Assembly (NCBI RefSeq): GCF_902459465.1
Contig: NC_047081.1
Span: 10,011,883 to 10,075,882 of the forward strand
Direction of reading: 5' to 3'
Length of the DNA: 64,000 nucleotides
Source: Asterias rubens
Lineage: Eukaryota; Echinodermata; Asteroidea; Forcipulatida; Asteriidae
Made by a program: the position numbers and the translations under genes. Positions 46,178 through 58,837 of the stretch are shown here, piece after piece. Within the stretch, counting starts at the first letter, position 1, and each line of letters starts with the position of its first letter. The notes under the pieces were generated by a model. It had not been told where the DNA came from. It saw only the letters and a program-made list of their open reading frames with translations, and did not search any database.

Positions 46178-46653
46178 TAAGACAGCAAAAAAAGTAACGC
46201 GGCTGTTGTAAAAGCACATATAATTTTAAACTTGTTACTCCTATTCAAAAAATTAAAATACACCGAAACGGACAATTTTATTACGGTGATTTTGACACCT
46301 TGTTTGTTACAATCGGTCGAGTATTGTTGTTGCGGTATGTGCCCAGTTCCACAGTGTTGCAGTAACTCTTATTGACATGATTACTCTCTCTCTGATTCAG
46401 CGTGAAGCTAATAGCAGAAATTTTGAAAAGCTGTTCTTGTCAATAGCAGTTACTGCAACAATGCAAGTAGGCACCTTCCACCTGTAAGCACTTACCGCGA
46501 CAACAATACTCGACCGATTATAACAACCGATGTGTCAAAATCACCGTAATTAAATTTTCCGTATCCTGGTATTATCAATTTTAGAATACGAGTTACAAGT
46601 TTAAAATTATAGGTGCTTTTACAACAGCTGGGTTACTTTTTTTGCTGTCTTTA
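46178..46653. mobile_element. Fold-back element, copy 5
   Basis: Complete, matching the copy at 28599 almost base for base. Confidence 0.75.
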
Positions 46654-46993
46654 GTAAAGATATTATATGCAACGAGCTCGTACATATTAATTTCGGTTTT
46701 TACACATACATGGTTCAGTACACTATGTGTAGGGGGGGGGGGGACATGTTGATTACATTGGCCCTGGTATGAACACCAAGAAAAACCTTTAAGAATTGAA
46801 GAATAAACTTCTTTCCGCGGAGAGTTAATTTGATGGTTTATTCTTAAGAACTTAAGTTCAACTTGAATAACGCTTTAGGGAATCAAATTACAGTTGAATC
46901 TTATAAATTTCTTCAATTTACTAAAACTACATATTAAAATGATTTAACGGTAGAATAGCAGGAAAATACATTGTCTACCAACTACCAAACACA

Positions 46994-47368
46994 GGCAGTG
47001 GACACTATTGGTAATTACTCAAAATAATTATTATCATAAAACCTTTCTTGATTACGAGTAATGGGGAGAGGTATGGTATCAAACATTGTGAGAAACAGCT
47101 CCCTCTAAAGTGACGTAGTTTTCTAGAAACAAATAATATTCCATGAACTTGATTTCGAGACCTCAGATTTAGAGTTTGAGGTCTCGAAATCAAGCATCTG
47201 AAAGCACACAACTTCGTGTGACAAGGGTGTTTTTTTTGTCATTACTATCTTGCAACTTCGACGACCAATTGAGCTCAAATTTGAACAGGTTTGTTATTTT
47301 ATGCATATGTTGAGATACACCAAGTGAGAAGACTGGTCTTTGACAATTACCAATAGTGTCCAGTGTTT
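46994..47368. mobile_element. MITE-A in the downstream site, unit 6
   Basis: Same site and same terminal changes (CAGTGTTTTTAATT at the right end) as the copy at 29414. Confidence 0.85.
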
Positions 47369-48540
47369 TTAATTATATTGTTTGAAAGTTAAACCAAAGA
47401 TTTGAAAATTATCAATTGAGTGATTTGGTTCGAATAGGAAGTGAATAGCGGTAGCGCAAAGCAAATGCATTTTACAAGCCTTTAATTTTGTATATATTAT
47501 TTTCTTTTTTGTCTTCATTGGGTAGCATTATGTTATACACTAAACATTATTAACTGTCATGTCTGAAGGTGGCGCCCTAGCATTGTTCTGTATCCAACGG
47601 CATGTCTGAAGTATAACTGTACTATTATTCAAAAATTGCATCGACTTTTCGAAGAATGATAACATCAGTTACTTCAATTGTTAATTATTTACTTATCAAA
47701 TGAAGGCTTTTATTTTATTTTAAAACGTGGCGTGATTATAATAATAAGGCCATACGGTCTGAAGCATAAAGGCAATCAAAGGGCACTTAAATTTAAAAGC
47801 TGTAAATGATTTAAAAGTAAGTTAAAAGTTTGCGGATAGCAACCATATTAAGATAATTTTTACGATTTTTATTTCGCTTTTCCCACAGTTCACTCTTGAG
47901 AAATTCGATACTAACTTGACACCATTGGCCATTTTTCGGATCTGGGATCCCTACAACCTTGTTAGTATCTCGTGTCAATGCTTCGGTTTGCTGTCAACAA
48001 TCTAAAGTGATTTATCAGACTAATTGGTTTAACAGTTCTTAAAGGAGCCGTTGTTTTCTCATAATTAATGTTACACGAGAGCTGCTAATCATCAATCACC
48101 ATGCATATATCTCTACATTCTTTGTAATCTATGTGGCTGCTTATAAAATGCAAAAACATGGATTCTTAAAACCACGTTTTCCTTGCTAGATAACTGAACA
48201 TGAAGCTTGGAGTTTCTTCTGAGCGGTCTCTGGTTGTGATGTACCTCTATGCTCACAATAATTGTCACGATATTACGTCATACCACCCTTTTGTTTGGTT
48301 AACCGGAACAGCGGGACATTACTTTATAAATGACTCAATGCAAAGCGAGAGTCGAACAATCATAAAGTTATTGGTACATTTGAATAATATTTTGAATGTA
48401 CATTTTGTCCAAAATGAGAATATTCACATTCGTGTCGAAAGACTGGGTTAGTCTCTCGTTTATTTATTATTGTTCAACTTAGTGAATTTCCTTGTTATTC
48501 ACGATATTGTACCATTTTCGACCATGATGTTCTGGACACT

Positions 48541-50472
48541 TTAAAAACGCAAGACCTTGACCGAGTATAAATCAGTCACGATGAGGTCACCGATAGGGGT
48601 AAATGTCATGCCAAAAGGACGGTACAAACCACGAGCTACACAGCCGATGTGCTCACCTGAGGCATCGTAGTGATGAATCTCATAGGTTTTCCGGCCATCG
48701 TTATAAACAGACACATAGATATCTCCAGCATCGTCGCAACACACACCAACAGGTGTTACATATTTACCGTCAATGGAGGTGCTGATATTGAACACCTCGT
48801 TTCCCATGAAATCCACACAAACAAGTTTCATCTTCTCGTAGTTTGTAAAAATCAGACGCTCCTTGCAGCTTACAGATAGAAAGCATTTGATATTAATATC
48901 GCCATGATGTATTGTGGAAATAATGGATCCATCCATATTATGGAGCGATATTACCTTTCTCTCACAGTCAGTCACTGCAATCCGACCTTTGTGGTCCACA
49001 GCAATACCTAGAAGTATACTCTCTGACTTCCCCTCGACTTCATTCTGTGAGGGTCTGAACTGACGAATGTATCTCAGTTCTCTATCATAAACCTTTACAT
49101 CCTCTCCGTCAGTAACCAGAAGCAGGTCATCAGAGGTCACCGCGACACCAACAGGTTGTTTTAGTTTACCGTCCTCTGATCCACTTTGAACACCTGTAGA
49201 TTTGTAATTACCCTTTGATGTAAATGTGGATAATAGGCACCTGCCTATATCAGTAACGACAGTGTCACCATTGCTGAAGCAAGCAACGTCAATTGCAAAC
49301 TTGAACTCCCCCTCACCTTCCCCTTCTTCACCAAACTCTGTCTTCACCTCCCACTTCTCTTCCTCTAGTATTTCACCGAGATCTGCATCAGTGACGATAT
49401 CATGACCTTTGAACCCGATGAATGACTTGCTATGCTGCACTGTTTGAAACTGGAGCTCTTTGTGGAAGTCTAAGTTGTGCATAACTTTTGGCTTGAGGTC
49501 CAGCAGCTCAAAGTTATCAGCATGTTGCATCAAGTCATTGACTGAAGCTACGATCTGCTCTGCACGGCTCATCTTATCGTGATTGCTGCTCTGTGTGCTC
49601 TCAAATCCCTCACCTCTTTCTTGACCAATTTGAGTGATTCTTTCTTGAAGGAGGCGAGATGCATTTCTTATCTTAGTGATTTCCTCTTCCTCAGCCACAA
49701 TATCTCGAAGAGCCCGGTCGACCATGAGCTGTAATCTACGATGCGAGTGCTTGATAGAGTCGTCCACTATTTGGAATTGCTTGCGACACTCGTCAAACTT
49801 CTGCAAGGCTTCATCAACAGCTCGACGATAAGATCGAATGGAATCATTGATCTCAGAGAGATTGTGGCTTGACGCTCGGTGATCAAACACCGCACATTTG
49901 AGACACACAAGTAAATCACACGTATCGCAATAGAAACACAGGTCCTGGTCAGTGTGTTTTCGGCACTTTTGTGACTCAGTTTTGTTCTTGTCTTTGGGTC
50001 GCTCATTTGACAAGCCGACAGCATCAACGATTTGATGATGCTTGTTATTTTTTAGTTTTGCATGGTTTTTCAGACATGTTTTGCAAAAATTTGCATCACA
50101 GTCAACACACCGTGAGACATCTTCAAGACCTTCGTCGCACCAAACGCAAGTCAAGACAGGTGGGTTAATGTTCTTCTTCGGACCTTCAAGATTGATGACG
50201 TCATCAATAAGCGAGCTCAAGAAAAAGCAGCCAAGAAGATCCGACAATCCCCCGTCTGGGATTGACGTTTCTTTTTTACACATTGGGCAAATAATAGTGT
50301 CCGTCTTCGGATCCTGTTTGTCTATAAGTTCCTGAAGACATTTGAAGCAGAAGCTGTGCAGACAGTCCAGGATTTTCGGATTGGTGAACCGACTCAGGCA
50401 GATTGGGCATTCGATGTGTACATGGCTTATCTTGCAAGTGGTCTCAGTGGTGGGTAGTGCGGCTTCGGCCAT
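48541..50472 (-). CDS. TRIM-NHL protein (putative E3 ubiquitin ligase), 643 aa
   Basis: This is a complete frame with the same domains in order. In-frame losses against the 647-residue form are one Lys in the coiled coil (DIVAEEEEIT) and the penultimate His (KVLRF at the end). The RING half groups with the genes at 21291 and 31001 (KTDTIICPMCKKETSIPDGG). The first B-box reads DANFCKTC, like the gene at 6571. Private propeller residues are KFAIDV, VVTDIGRCLL, SILLGIAVDHKGRIAVTD, SIDGKYVTPVG and VYNDGRKTYEIHH. The mixture again suggests exchange between copies. AATAAA on the - strand lies about 80 bp past the stop. Confidence 0.93.
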   Translation of the reverse strand: MAEAALPTTETTCKISHVHIECPICLSRFTNPKILDCLHSFCFKCLQELIDKQDPKTDTIICPMCKKETSIPDGGLSDLLGCFFLSSLIDDVINLEGPKKNINPPVLTCVWCDEGLEDVSRCVDCDANFCKTCLKNHAKLKNNKHHQIVDAVGLSNERPKDKNKTESQKCRKHTDQDLCFYCDTCDLLVCLKCAVFDHRASSHNLSEINDSIRSYRRAVDEALQKFDECRKQFQIVDDSIKHSHRRLQLMVDRALRDIVAEEEEITKIRNASRLLQERITQIGQERGEGFESTQSSNHDKMSRAEQIVASVNDLMQHADNFELLDLKPKVMHNLDFHKELQFQTVQHSKSFIGFKGHDIVTDADLGEILEEEKWEVKTEFGEEGEGEGEFKFAIDVACFSNGDTVVTDIGRCLLSTFTSKGNYKSTGVQSGSEDGKLKQPVGVAVTSDDLLLVTDGEDVKVYDRELRYIRQFRPSQNEVEGKSESILLGIAVDHKGRIAVTDCERKVISLHNMDGSIISTIHHGDINIKCFLSVSCKERLIFTNYEKMKLVCVDFMGNEVFNISTSIDGKYVTPVGVCCDDAGDIYVSVYNDGRKTYEIHHYDASGEHIGCVARGLYRPFGMTFTPIGDLIVTDLYSVKVLRF

Positions 50473-50660
50473 CTTGATGAGAATGGGCTCCTGTTACCTG
50501 ATAAAATATACCAATGTTCATTTTACAATCGGTAAGTTAGCCTGAACATCTGACGTCACACTTCGAGGCTTGTGAGTAACACCAGAGACTGGCCTCCAGT
50601 CGGCGTGTATCTTCACCTTTGACCTACATTCATTTCACAGAGATACGCAGTCAATGCAAG
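50473..50660 (-). promoter_or_regulatory. Proximal upstream region with CRE and DR1
   Basis: The CRE is at 50551-50558 and the DR1 at 50613-50625. The acceptor-like tract is slightly altered (GGTATATTTTATCAG). Confidence 0.45.
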
Positions 50661-50777
50661 TACATATGCACATGCATGTAAGGTATACAATCACATTCTG
50701 GCTACGGGCCTTTATTTGTTGATCCTAAAAAACACAAACTTCAAAAACTCCGCTAATATTTCGTATAGCTTTCAAAC

Positions 50778-52240
50778 ATTTTGATCGAGTCAACCATGAT
50801 TTTCTTTGTACAAACTGAATTCCTACAATATTCATCCAAATGTATTAATTTTGTTACAAAGCTATCTAACTGGCAGAAAACATAGAGTAGTTGTGGATGG
50901 TTTTTCTTCCGAATGGAAAACAGTGCCCTCTGGAATTCCACAGGGTTCAATTCTAGGACCTCTCTTATTTACATTTTTTGTTAACGATCTTCCTGAATGT
51001 TTAAGTAATAAATGTTTACTTTATGCTGATGATCTGAAGGTTTTTCGTCAGATTGGTTGCACAGCCGATACTATTTCTTTGCAGGCTGACTTAGATAGAA
51101 TTCTTGACTGGTCTAAAACATGGCGTCTATTTCTTAACGTTAACAAATGTAGCATTTTAACCCTGACTCTTAAGAAGAAGCCTGTCAAATTTGATTATAC
51201 CTTAGGTGATAATATTCTTACTCGTGTTGATGTCCAAAAAGATCTTGGTACTTTTATTGACAGCAGACTCACTTTCAACTCGCACGTCAATACTATTATC
51301 AAAAAAGCCAATCGCATGAGTGGTTTAGTATGGCGTAACTTTCGCTCCTTAAAGAATGAGCATGTTTTACGTACCTTGTTTTGTTCTCATCAGACCTAAT
51401 CTTGAATTTTGTACCATTGTATTTAACTCTATTTCAGCCCATCAAGCACATAGACTAGATGGAGTTCAGTTTCGTTTTCTCAAATTTATTCATAGGACAC
51501 TAAATAATGGCACTGTTTATAACTTGGATTATCTTGACCTATGTAAAATGTACAGACTTCCACCCCTTAGACAGAGAAGAATATTGAATGACTGTCTATT
51601 TCTCTACAAATCTTTCCACAATCATTTTAGCAACACTGAGTTCAACCCCTTTGCCTAACATGTTCCTAACCGTAATACTAGACAGTCTATTAAACACATC
51701 TTATATGTGCCAAGGAATCGGGTAGATGTGACAAAGCGTGGCTTTTTGTCAAGGATTTCCTCCACATATAATAGTATCCATGGTTCTTGTGATGTGTTCG
51801 GAGCCCCTTCTCTTAATTCCTTTCGTGGTCAGGTTTTGAGTGCCATATCCTCTTCCAGTAACTAATGTATACATGTATTTACAGTGTTTTGTTTTATTTT
51901 ATTTGGTATTGTTTACATCGATTTTTTTTTTCCTTGTCTTTTTATCGTTTATTCTGTTTATAATTTAATGTAGGCTTTTGCTTTTAAAATTTATTTTAAA
52001 TATATTTTCACAGTCGTTCATGGTGGTCTGTTTCTGTTCCCTATTTTATTTTACTTAATCTTTAATGTATGCTTTAATTTTCTTTCCTAAGATGATTCTA
52101 TTTTAATTGTTAACTTTGTACATATCAGATTGTTTTTATACAGGCTATATGAATATTTCTTATTTTTTGGTATCCTTTCCTGTAATTGGCGGCTCGTCCG
52201 ATGTTGGTTTGTTCAATAAATATATATATACATTTATATA
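50778..52240 (+). mobile_element. Non-LTR retrotransposon, 5'-truncated, copy C
   Basis: It has the same joint as copies A and B. A T is missing at the start (TTTCTTTGTAC). The frame 50806-51399 contains PQGSILGPLL and YADD. CT is missing near 51387, as in copy B, and a TTA-to-TAA change ends the second part at 51658. Homology continues to 51864 and through the A/T tail. Confidence 0.85.
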
Positions 52241-52542
52241 ATTCTAATCGGTCACGTGCACTAAGACAACAAAGTCCTACCTCAAGCTGTAGATGTGACT
52301 AATGCTCACTGTGCACACTTAAACCTCTTTGATGAATCGGAAGTGGAAGATGGCCGGCGAACAGTAATGGATTCTGTAATTATGTACGATAAACAAAGTT
52401 TAAAACATTAATTACAAAAAAGTGAACCATCTTCGCCAACCTACAAAATGTACTTTGGTACTTCCGCAAAAGCAAATGGGCCATGGTTACCGGGTCATGG
52501 AGGGCTTATAAATCCCATGTAAGTAACAAAAAGCCAGACCAT

Positions 52543-52880
52543 AGCTCTAGAGGGTGTGCGTAAAGCGCTCGCCTCTCAACAAGGTGACCTCGGTTCGATT
52601 CCCCGCCAGGGCCATGAGTTGAGTTGTGCGTTGGCTCTTTGCTGTGCCACGAGGGTTTTCCAGACCATCCCGTTTTCCTCCCTCGGGAATAATCAAACAC
52701 TTTCGGTCTTGGCTGTGCTCCGTGGTCATAATGGGTTGATTGATGTGGCTGGCAACCAAAGACGCGCCCTTGCATGCCTGCTTCTCGTACACGTTGTAGC
52801 CGCGTCCTTCGCAATTCAGCTCTTAGCTGCGAGTAAGGATGGTTAGCCCCCCAAATTATTATTATTACTATTATAATATC
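52543..52880 (+). repeat. SINE-1, copy 6
   Basis: Complete, with B-box GGTTCGATTCC and an ATT tail. Small private changes are CTCAACAAGG and GGGAATAATC. Confidence 0.74.
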
Positions 52881-52882
52881 AA

Positions 52883-53023
52883 ATAATAAACCACAAGGGA
52901 AACTGACTGGGTACATTTTTAAATGATTTAGGATTGAACAAAGAAAAATTGACTAGAGCGGGATTTGAAACAACGACCTCCGGTTTAACGTGCCGGCGCT
53001 CTACCAACTGAGCTATCTAGCCC
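52883..53023 (-). repeat. SINE-2 with tRNA-like head, copy 6
   Basis: The head is 52951-53023. The A-box is intact, and the B-box is changed to GTTTCAAATCC. Confidence 0.58.
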
Positions 53024-54105
53024 TATGTTGGTGGTCTCCAACAAGTAGTTTCTCAGAACTGGGAAAACCCGTCATACTCTACCACACATGGTTCAATGGT
53101 GCAAAACTTCATAATAGCATTATACACATTGTACACACTCTGGGCCTACATGTGCACCGTTTAATACCAACCATTGTACTAGTGGGTGCTACATGATGAT
53201 TATCTCACATATCAATGGATGGTGTTTGTGTCATAGAGCTATTATAGCCATCATGGTCAGGCATAGGGCAAGGAACAGCTTTATGGTTCGTGGAAATAGA
53301 AAATGAATGATGTGACAAATAAATAAAAGAACTATTATGAACGAATGATTAAGAATAAGATTAAGAATGAAACACGAAGACTTCAGTCTAGTGTAGTTGT
53401 GTTTCATGAAAAACAAAAAACTTCTATAATACTAAAAACATCGGTAATGGTGTTTCATTCAATACATCACGAACTACAAGACCGTGCACTACTGTTTATA
53501 GTCATATCATGGAGGTAGAATAGAGCTAAGTTCATGTACATGTAAATTACATGTATGTACTGTACACGTACTGTAGTGTTTAGTGTGAACTAGTAGCATA
53601 AACCTGTCACCTGTGTCACTTCATGGTTCATGGAGGTAGAAATAGCCCCCATGCCATAGATGGTCATCATGTGCATTAAAATTAAGACAACTCAATCAAG
53701 TTAAGTCCTACCTCAAGCTGTCGATGTGACTAATGCTCACTGCGTACACCTGAACTTCTTCGTTGGATATTAAGTGGAATATTGCTGGTTGTAACGTTAA
53801 AAAAGCAGTGCACCCCTTCGCCAACTTACTCGACACCTATGTGTGAATGTATTCAGTAGTACACGCGCAGATCTGCTGTGCGTAAATGCAATAGTAGAAA
53901 TTTCTCACAACTGGAAAAACCCACTGCGCTGCATTCTACGGTGGCCTGTTGCAACCATTGCGATAGTGTGCACTGAATGATAATTTCCTCATTTCAATGA
54001 CATTTCGTATCTGATGTGTGCTGTGGAACTTGATGTTTTTTAAGTCTAATATAATTGAATATTGAATAATTAAATACCTGGCTGGTTGAACATTGAATCT
54101 GGTTA

Positions 54106-54489
54106 AAGGCGGTGGACACTATTGGTAATTACTCAAAATAATTATTAGCATTAAACCTCACTTGGTAAAGAGTAATGGGGAGAGGTTGGCAGTATAAAAC
54201 ATTGTTAGAAACGGCTCCCTCTGAAGTGGAGTGCTTTTCGAGATAAAAGTAATTTTCCACGAATTTGTTTTCGAGACCTTAAGTTTAGAACTTGAGGTCT
54301 CGAAATCAACCATTTAAACGCACACAACTTCGTGTGACTAGGGTGTTGTTTTCTTCTTTCATTATTATCTCACAACTTTGAAGACCGATTGAGCTCAAAT
54401 TTTCACAGGTTAGTTATTTTATGCATATGTTGAGATACACCAACTGTGAAGGCTAGTCTTTGACAGTTACCAATAGTGTCCACTGCCTT
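54106..54489. mobile_element. MITE-A upstream site, copy 6
   Basis: The TIRs are intact. The left half of the internal palindrome has one change (GAGACCTTAAG). Confidence 0.87.
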
Positions 54490-54974
54490 TAAACATTGCA
54501 TCTGGCTGGTTAAACTAAGCCATTAGATACTTTCGGTACAGGAAAAAAAAATCACAGATTTACAAATAACTTAACAGTATTGTCCTAGGTCCACACTTCG
54601 TGTATCACAACTGATATACAAAATAACAAACCTGTGAAAATTTAGGCTCAATCGGTCATCGGAGTCAGGAGAAAATAACGGGGAAAACCCCACCCTTGTT
54701 TCCGCACGTTTCGCCGTGTCATGACATGTGTTTAAAATAAATCCGTAATTCTCGCCGGAAAAGATCACTGGAAGGACACCATAATTATAGGAAGGACAAT
54801 GAAGAAGAAGCAAGTATAATATTTCGCTATACGACTACTGCTCTGCGCTTGCTTAGCGCTTACGGGGCTAGACTACTGCTCTCACAATTACTGGGAGTGG
54901 AGTGGGTGGGTAGTAATTGTTTTAACTTTGTGAAAATAGTGAATTTCTTTTCCCCCAGATATCTGAATTTCTTA

Positions 54975-55368
54975 TGATTACTCTCTCCTCTGATTCAGCG
55001 TGAAGCTAATAACGGGAATTTTCCAAAAGCTGTTCTTGAAACGGAAAATTTTATTATGGTGATTTTGACACCTTGTTTGTTACAATCGGCCGAGTATTGT
55101 TGTCGCGGTATGTGCCAAGTTCCATTGTTACAGTAACTCTTATTGACATGATTACTCTCTCCACTGATTCAGCGTGAAGCTAATAGCGGGAATTTTTAAA
55201 AGCTGTTCTTGTCAATAGGAGTTACTGCAACAATGCAAATAGGCACCTTCCACCTGTAAGCACTTACCGCGACAACAATACTCGACCAATTTTAGAATAC
55301 GAGTAACAAGTTTAAAATTATAGGTGCTTTTACAACAGCTGGGTTACTTTTTTTGCTGTCTTTAGTAA
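54975..55368. mobile_element. Fold-back element, rearranged copy
   Basis: A first central piece (GATTCAGCGTGAAGCTAATAAC, about 54975-55037) is joined at TTCTTGAAACGG to a left-arm piece. That piece then runs through a second centre into the right arm. The right arm lacks about 60 bp at CTCGACCAATTTTAG. Two partial copies seem to have been fused. Confidence 0.6.
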
Positions 55369-56375
55369 AGATACATGCAACGAACTCGTACATATTAATT
55401 TTGGTTTTTACACATACATGGTTCAGTGCACTATGTGTGGGGGGGGGGGGAACATGTTGATTATATTGGCCCTAGTATGAACACCAAGAAAAACCTTTAA
55501 GAATTGAAGAATAAACTTCTTTCCGCGGAGAGTTGATTTGATGGTTTATTCTTAAAAACTTAAGCTCAACTTGAATAGAGCTTTAGGAAATCAAATTACA
55601 GTTGAATCTTATAAATTTCTTCAATTTACTAGAACTACATATTAAAATGATTTAACGGTAGAATAGCAGGAAAATACATTGTCTATCAACCACAGTATTT
55701 AGTTATATACATATTGTTTAAAAGTCCGACAAACCAAAGATTTGAAATGTAACTATTATTATCAATTGAGTGATTTAGTTCGAATAGGAAGTGCATAGCG
55801 GTAGCGCAAAGCAAATGCATTTTACAGGCCTTTAATTTTTTATATATTTTCTTTTTTGTCTTCATTAGGTAGCAGTATGTTATACACTAAACATTATTAA
55901 CTGTCATGTCTGAAGGTGGCGCCCTAGCATTGTTCTGTATCCAACGGCATATCTGAAGTAAAACTGTACTGTCTTCAAAAATTGCATCGATTTTTCGAAG
56001 AATGATAACATCAGTTACTTCAATTGTTAATTGTTTACATATCAAGTGAAGGCTTTTTCCTTTATTTTAAAACGTGGCGTGATAATAATAATAAGGCCAT
56101 ACGGTCCGAAGCATAAAGGTAATCAAAGGGCACTTAAATTTAAAAGCTGTAAATGGTTTAAAAGTAAGTTAAAAGTTTGCGGATAGCAACCATATTAAGA
56201 TAATTTTTACGATTTTTATTTCTATTTTCCCACAGTTCACCCTTGAGAAATTCGATGCTAACTTGACACCATTGGCCATTTTCCGGATCTGGGATCCCTA
56301 CAGCCTTGTTAGTATCTCGTGTCAATGCTTCGGTTTGCTGTCAACAATCTAAAAGTGGTTTATCAGAGTTGGTTA

Positions 56376-56525
56376 AGGCCGAGTTACAGTCGGTCGCGCG
56401 ATGGTCGGGCGTCGGAAACCTTGACGCGCGATCATAAAAAGACACGGTTTTTAGGCCTCAGTCTTAGGGTTGCGCGTAAGAATTCCGTCGCGCGACCATC
56501 GCGCGACCGACTATAAACCGGCCTT
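56376..56525. mobile_element. MITE-D, copy 2 (complete, 150 bp)
   Basis: The left end AGGCCGAGTTACAGTCGGTC matches the inverted right end AAGGCCGGTTTATAGTCGGTC. The match continues through CGCGCGATGGTCG on both sides. It is flanked by TA, with an empty site in units at 6.0, 20.8, 30.4, 39.8 and 60.3 kb. A Tc1/mariner-type TA insertion is plausible. Confidence 0.85.
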
Positions 56526-57039
56526 TACGGTTCTTACTGGAGACGTTGTCTTCTCATAGTAAGGTATTATACATGAGAGCTGCTCATCATCAACCAACAT
56601 TCGTAGCTCTACACTCTTTGCAATCTAGGTGGCTGCTTATAAAATGGAAAATCATGGAGTCTAGTAAAACCACGTTTTCCTAGCTAGATAACTGAACATG
56701 AAGCTTAGAGTTTCCTTCTGAGCAGTCTCTGGCTGTGATGTACCTCACAATAATTGTCATTATTTCACATCCAACACTCCCTTTTTGTATGGTAAACCAG
56801 CCCTGCGGGGATTAATTCGTGAGTGATTCAATGTAAAGCGAAAGTCAAACAGTTTTGATTTCATAAAGTTATTTGTACGTTTTGAATACTATTTTGAATT
56901 TATTTGTCCGAATGACAGATAATTCACATTCTTGAGAGCGGCTGGATAAGTTTCTCGTCATTAATGTTTAACTGTGCAAGTTGTAAAATGCAGTGATCTA
57001 CGATTTTGTAAAATTTTCGACCATGACGTCATCGACACT

Positions 57040-57532
57040 TTACAAACGATGCAAGACCTTGACCGAGTGCTTATCAGCCACGATAAGGTCACCGGTAGGA
57101 GTAAACGTCATGCCAACAGGAAAAAACAAACCACGAGCTACACAGCCGATGTGCTCACCTGAGGCATCGTAGTGATGAATCTCATGGGTTCCCACTGTAC
57201 CGAAATGAACAGACACGTAGATGTCTCCAGCATCGTCGCAGCATAGTCCCAGCGGTTTTACAGGTTTACCGTCAATGGAGGTGCTGATATTGAACACCTC
57301 GTTTCCCATGAAATCCAGACAAACTAGTTTCATCTTCTCGTATTTTCTGAACATCAGACGCTCCTTGCTGCTTATACATGTAGATAGATAGCTGTTGCTA
57401 CTAATATCGTCGTGATGTATTGTGGACATAATGGATCCATCCATATTATGGAGGGATATTGCTCGTCTCTCACAGTCAGCCACTGCAATTCGATCTTTGT
57501 GGTCCACAGCAATACCACGAAGTAGACTCTCT
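57040..57532 (-). pseudogene. TRIM-NHL 3' fragment (NHL propeller only), second copy
   Basis: It has the same breakpoint and the same LSTCISSKERL insertion as the fragment at 2401-2893. Only the last blades are left, and no ATG precedes the frame. Its final blades differ from that copy: SVHFGTVGTHEIHH, GLFFPVG, ADKHSVK against SVYYDNYVTREIHH, GLYAPLG, ADGHSVK. The 3' part has therefore been exchanged or has diverged faster than the flank. Confidence 0.85.
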
Positions 57533-58305
57533 GACTTCAGTGCACACTGAATGATAACTCCCCCACTTCAATGACATTTTATCGTTCTGATGTGTTAGTG
57601 GAAATTGATGTTTAGTCCGATATATTGACCCCAAAGATTGAAAACCTCTAAAACTAACAAAGACAATGAACATATTGTAAACAAACAAAGAGCTCAGGGG
57701 AAAACGATGGAAGTGGTAAACAAAAATTATATTTTGTAATAAACCGCATTTGACATTACGTTTTTAATTGTTTTGTGCACGCGGTATACATGGAACACCG
57801 TACCTTCCGACTTCAGTTTTCGTACCCCACCTACGTCATAACACCATGAACTGTGTGCATTGAACATGACCTTCCACAATCGTGTCTGCCGTATCAACAT
57901 GGTATGCAAATAACTGACATAGTGTAAACCATTTGACTTTTATGATACTACAAGCACAATCCAGTTTGCTGCTTTTCACGGTACATCATGTTCTCGGGGA
58001 ACCTATTCTCAAAATGGCGTTCATGCATGCCATTGAGATATGAATAGTTTTTCGTTGAGTACATTTGGGTACTGATTTCTGTTTGGCAAGTTATACCATG
58101 GAGGTAGAATTACATGGCTATCTGTGGAAGGAAGGTTTTGAAAACAGACGATACGTTTTGCTATATGGTTTCCACATGCTTCAAAAAAGGACCAGTTACC
58201 CATAAAAACAACTGCGAGTAAGAATGTCTAACAAGAATAATTATTACAGGCAATTATGACTCCCCATATGCTGATATGGCGAGCGTGTAAGACAGTGGCT
58301 GCGTG

Positions 58306-58351
58306 TGACGTCATCAGTGGAAGGGGTCAAAGGGCGGAAGTTCCTTCCGCC
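58306..58351. promoter_or_regulatory. CRE / DR1 / ETS hairpin cluster, copy 6
   Basis: The CRE is at 58306-58313, with the DR1-like site and the ETS hairpin at 58333-58351. It is intact although the adjacent TRIM copy is only a fragment. Confidence 0.48.
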
Positions 58352-58837
58352 GCAAAGAGACGCCTTTTGAAAATGAACTCGCTAAAAAGAATATTGGTGC
58401 AGGATTTCTTTTGAATTTTAATAAAAGACAGGAGAGCGGGTGGGGTCCTGTGGGTTGTTTTTAGTTTGTGAGAAAAGGCTGCTCCGAGGGGAGTGGGGGG
58501 GGGTGTTTCGTGACACTGGTGGAAGGTAATACGGACTGATAGTGTTAAACCAATGATGTTTTTTGCTGTTTATTTGTTTGTTCGTCCGTTCCCCCTTTTT
58601 ATAGGGGGAGGGGGTAGTTCTGACCTATTGGGGTTAGAGGTCACGTTTATAGTAAACCAATTAATCCTTTTGATGAAGTTTTGGGATAAAGAGAACAATG
58701 TACGTTGGTGATGCGTGTCTTTGGTTTCCCTACAAATGGTTTTATTATTGTTGATGCTTCATTGAATCGAACCTTCTTGGTATTTTACCACCAACATGGC
58801 GACATCCCGTCTTCTATTTATAACCTTTGTCATAATA

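Larger units (their letters stand above)
42227..48540. other. Spacer unit 6
   Basis: The retrotransposon site at about 42530-42610 is uninterrupted. SINE-1, SINE-2, MITE-A, a MITE-B remnant (44930-45110), a CRE/DR1/ETS cluster, a G-run near 45840, a fold-back element, a G-run near 46735, and MITE-A in the downstream site follow. The TRIM 3' flank has a strongly diverged patch at 48020-48190. No gene is recognised. Confidence 0.7.
50473..57039. other. Spacer unit 7
   Basis: It holds retrotransposon copy C, SINE-1, SINE-2, MITE-A and a MITE-B remnant (54570-54740). Next comes the 240-bp stretch (54730-54975) shared only with 19510-19740 in place of the ETS cluster, then a rearranged fold-back element (about 54975-55368). 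A G-run near 55440, an empty downstream MITE-A site near 55690, MITE-D and the 3' flank of an NHL fragment follow. Confidence 0.7.

Noticed and set aside
57040-57507. Small independent NHL-only gene of 155 codons
   Set aside because: The first codon of the open frame is GTG, not ATG, and upstream in frame a stop comes before any ATG. The left end is a deletion joint.
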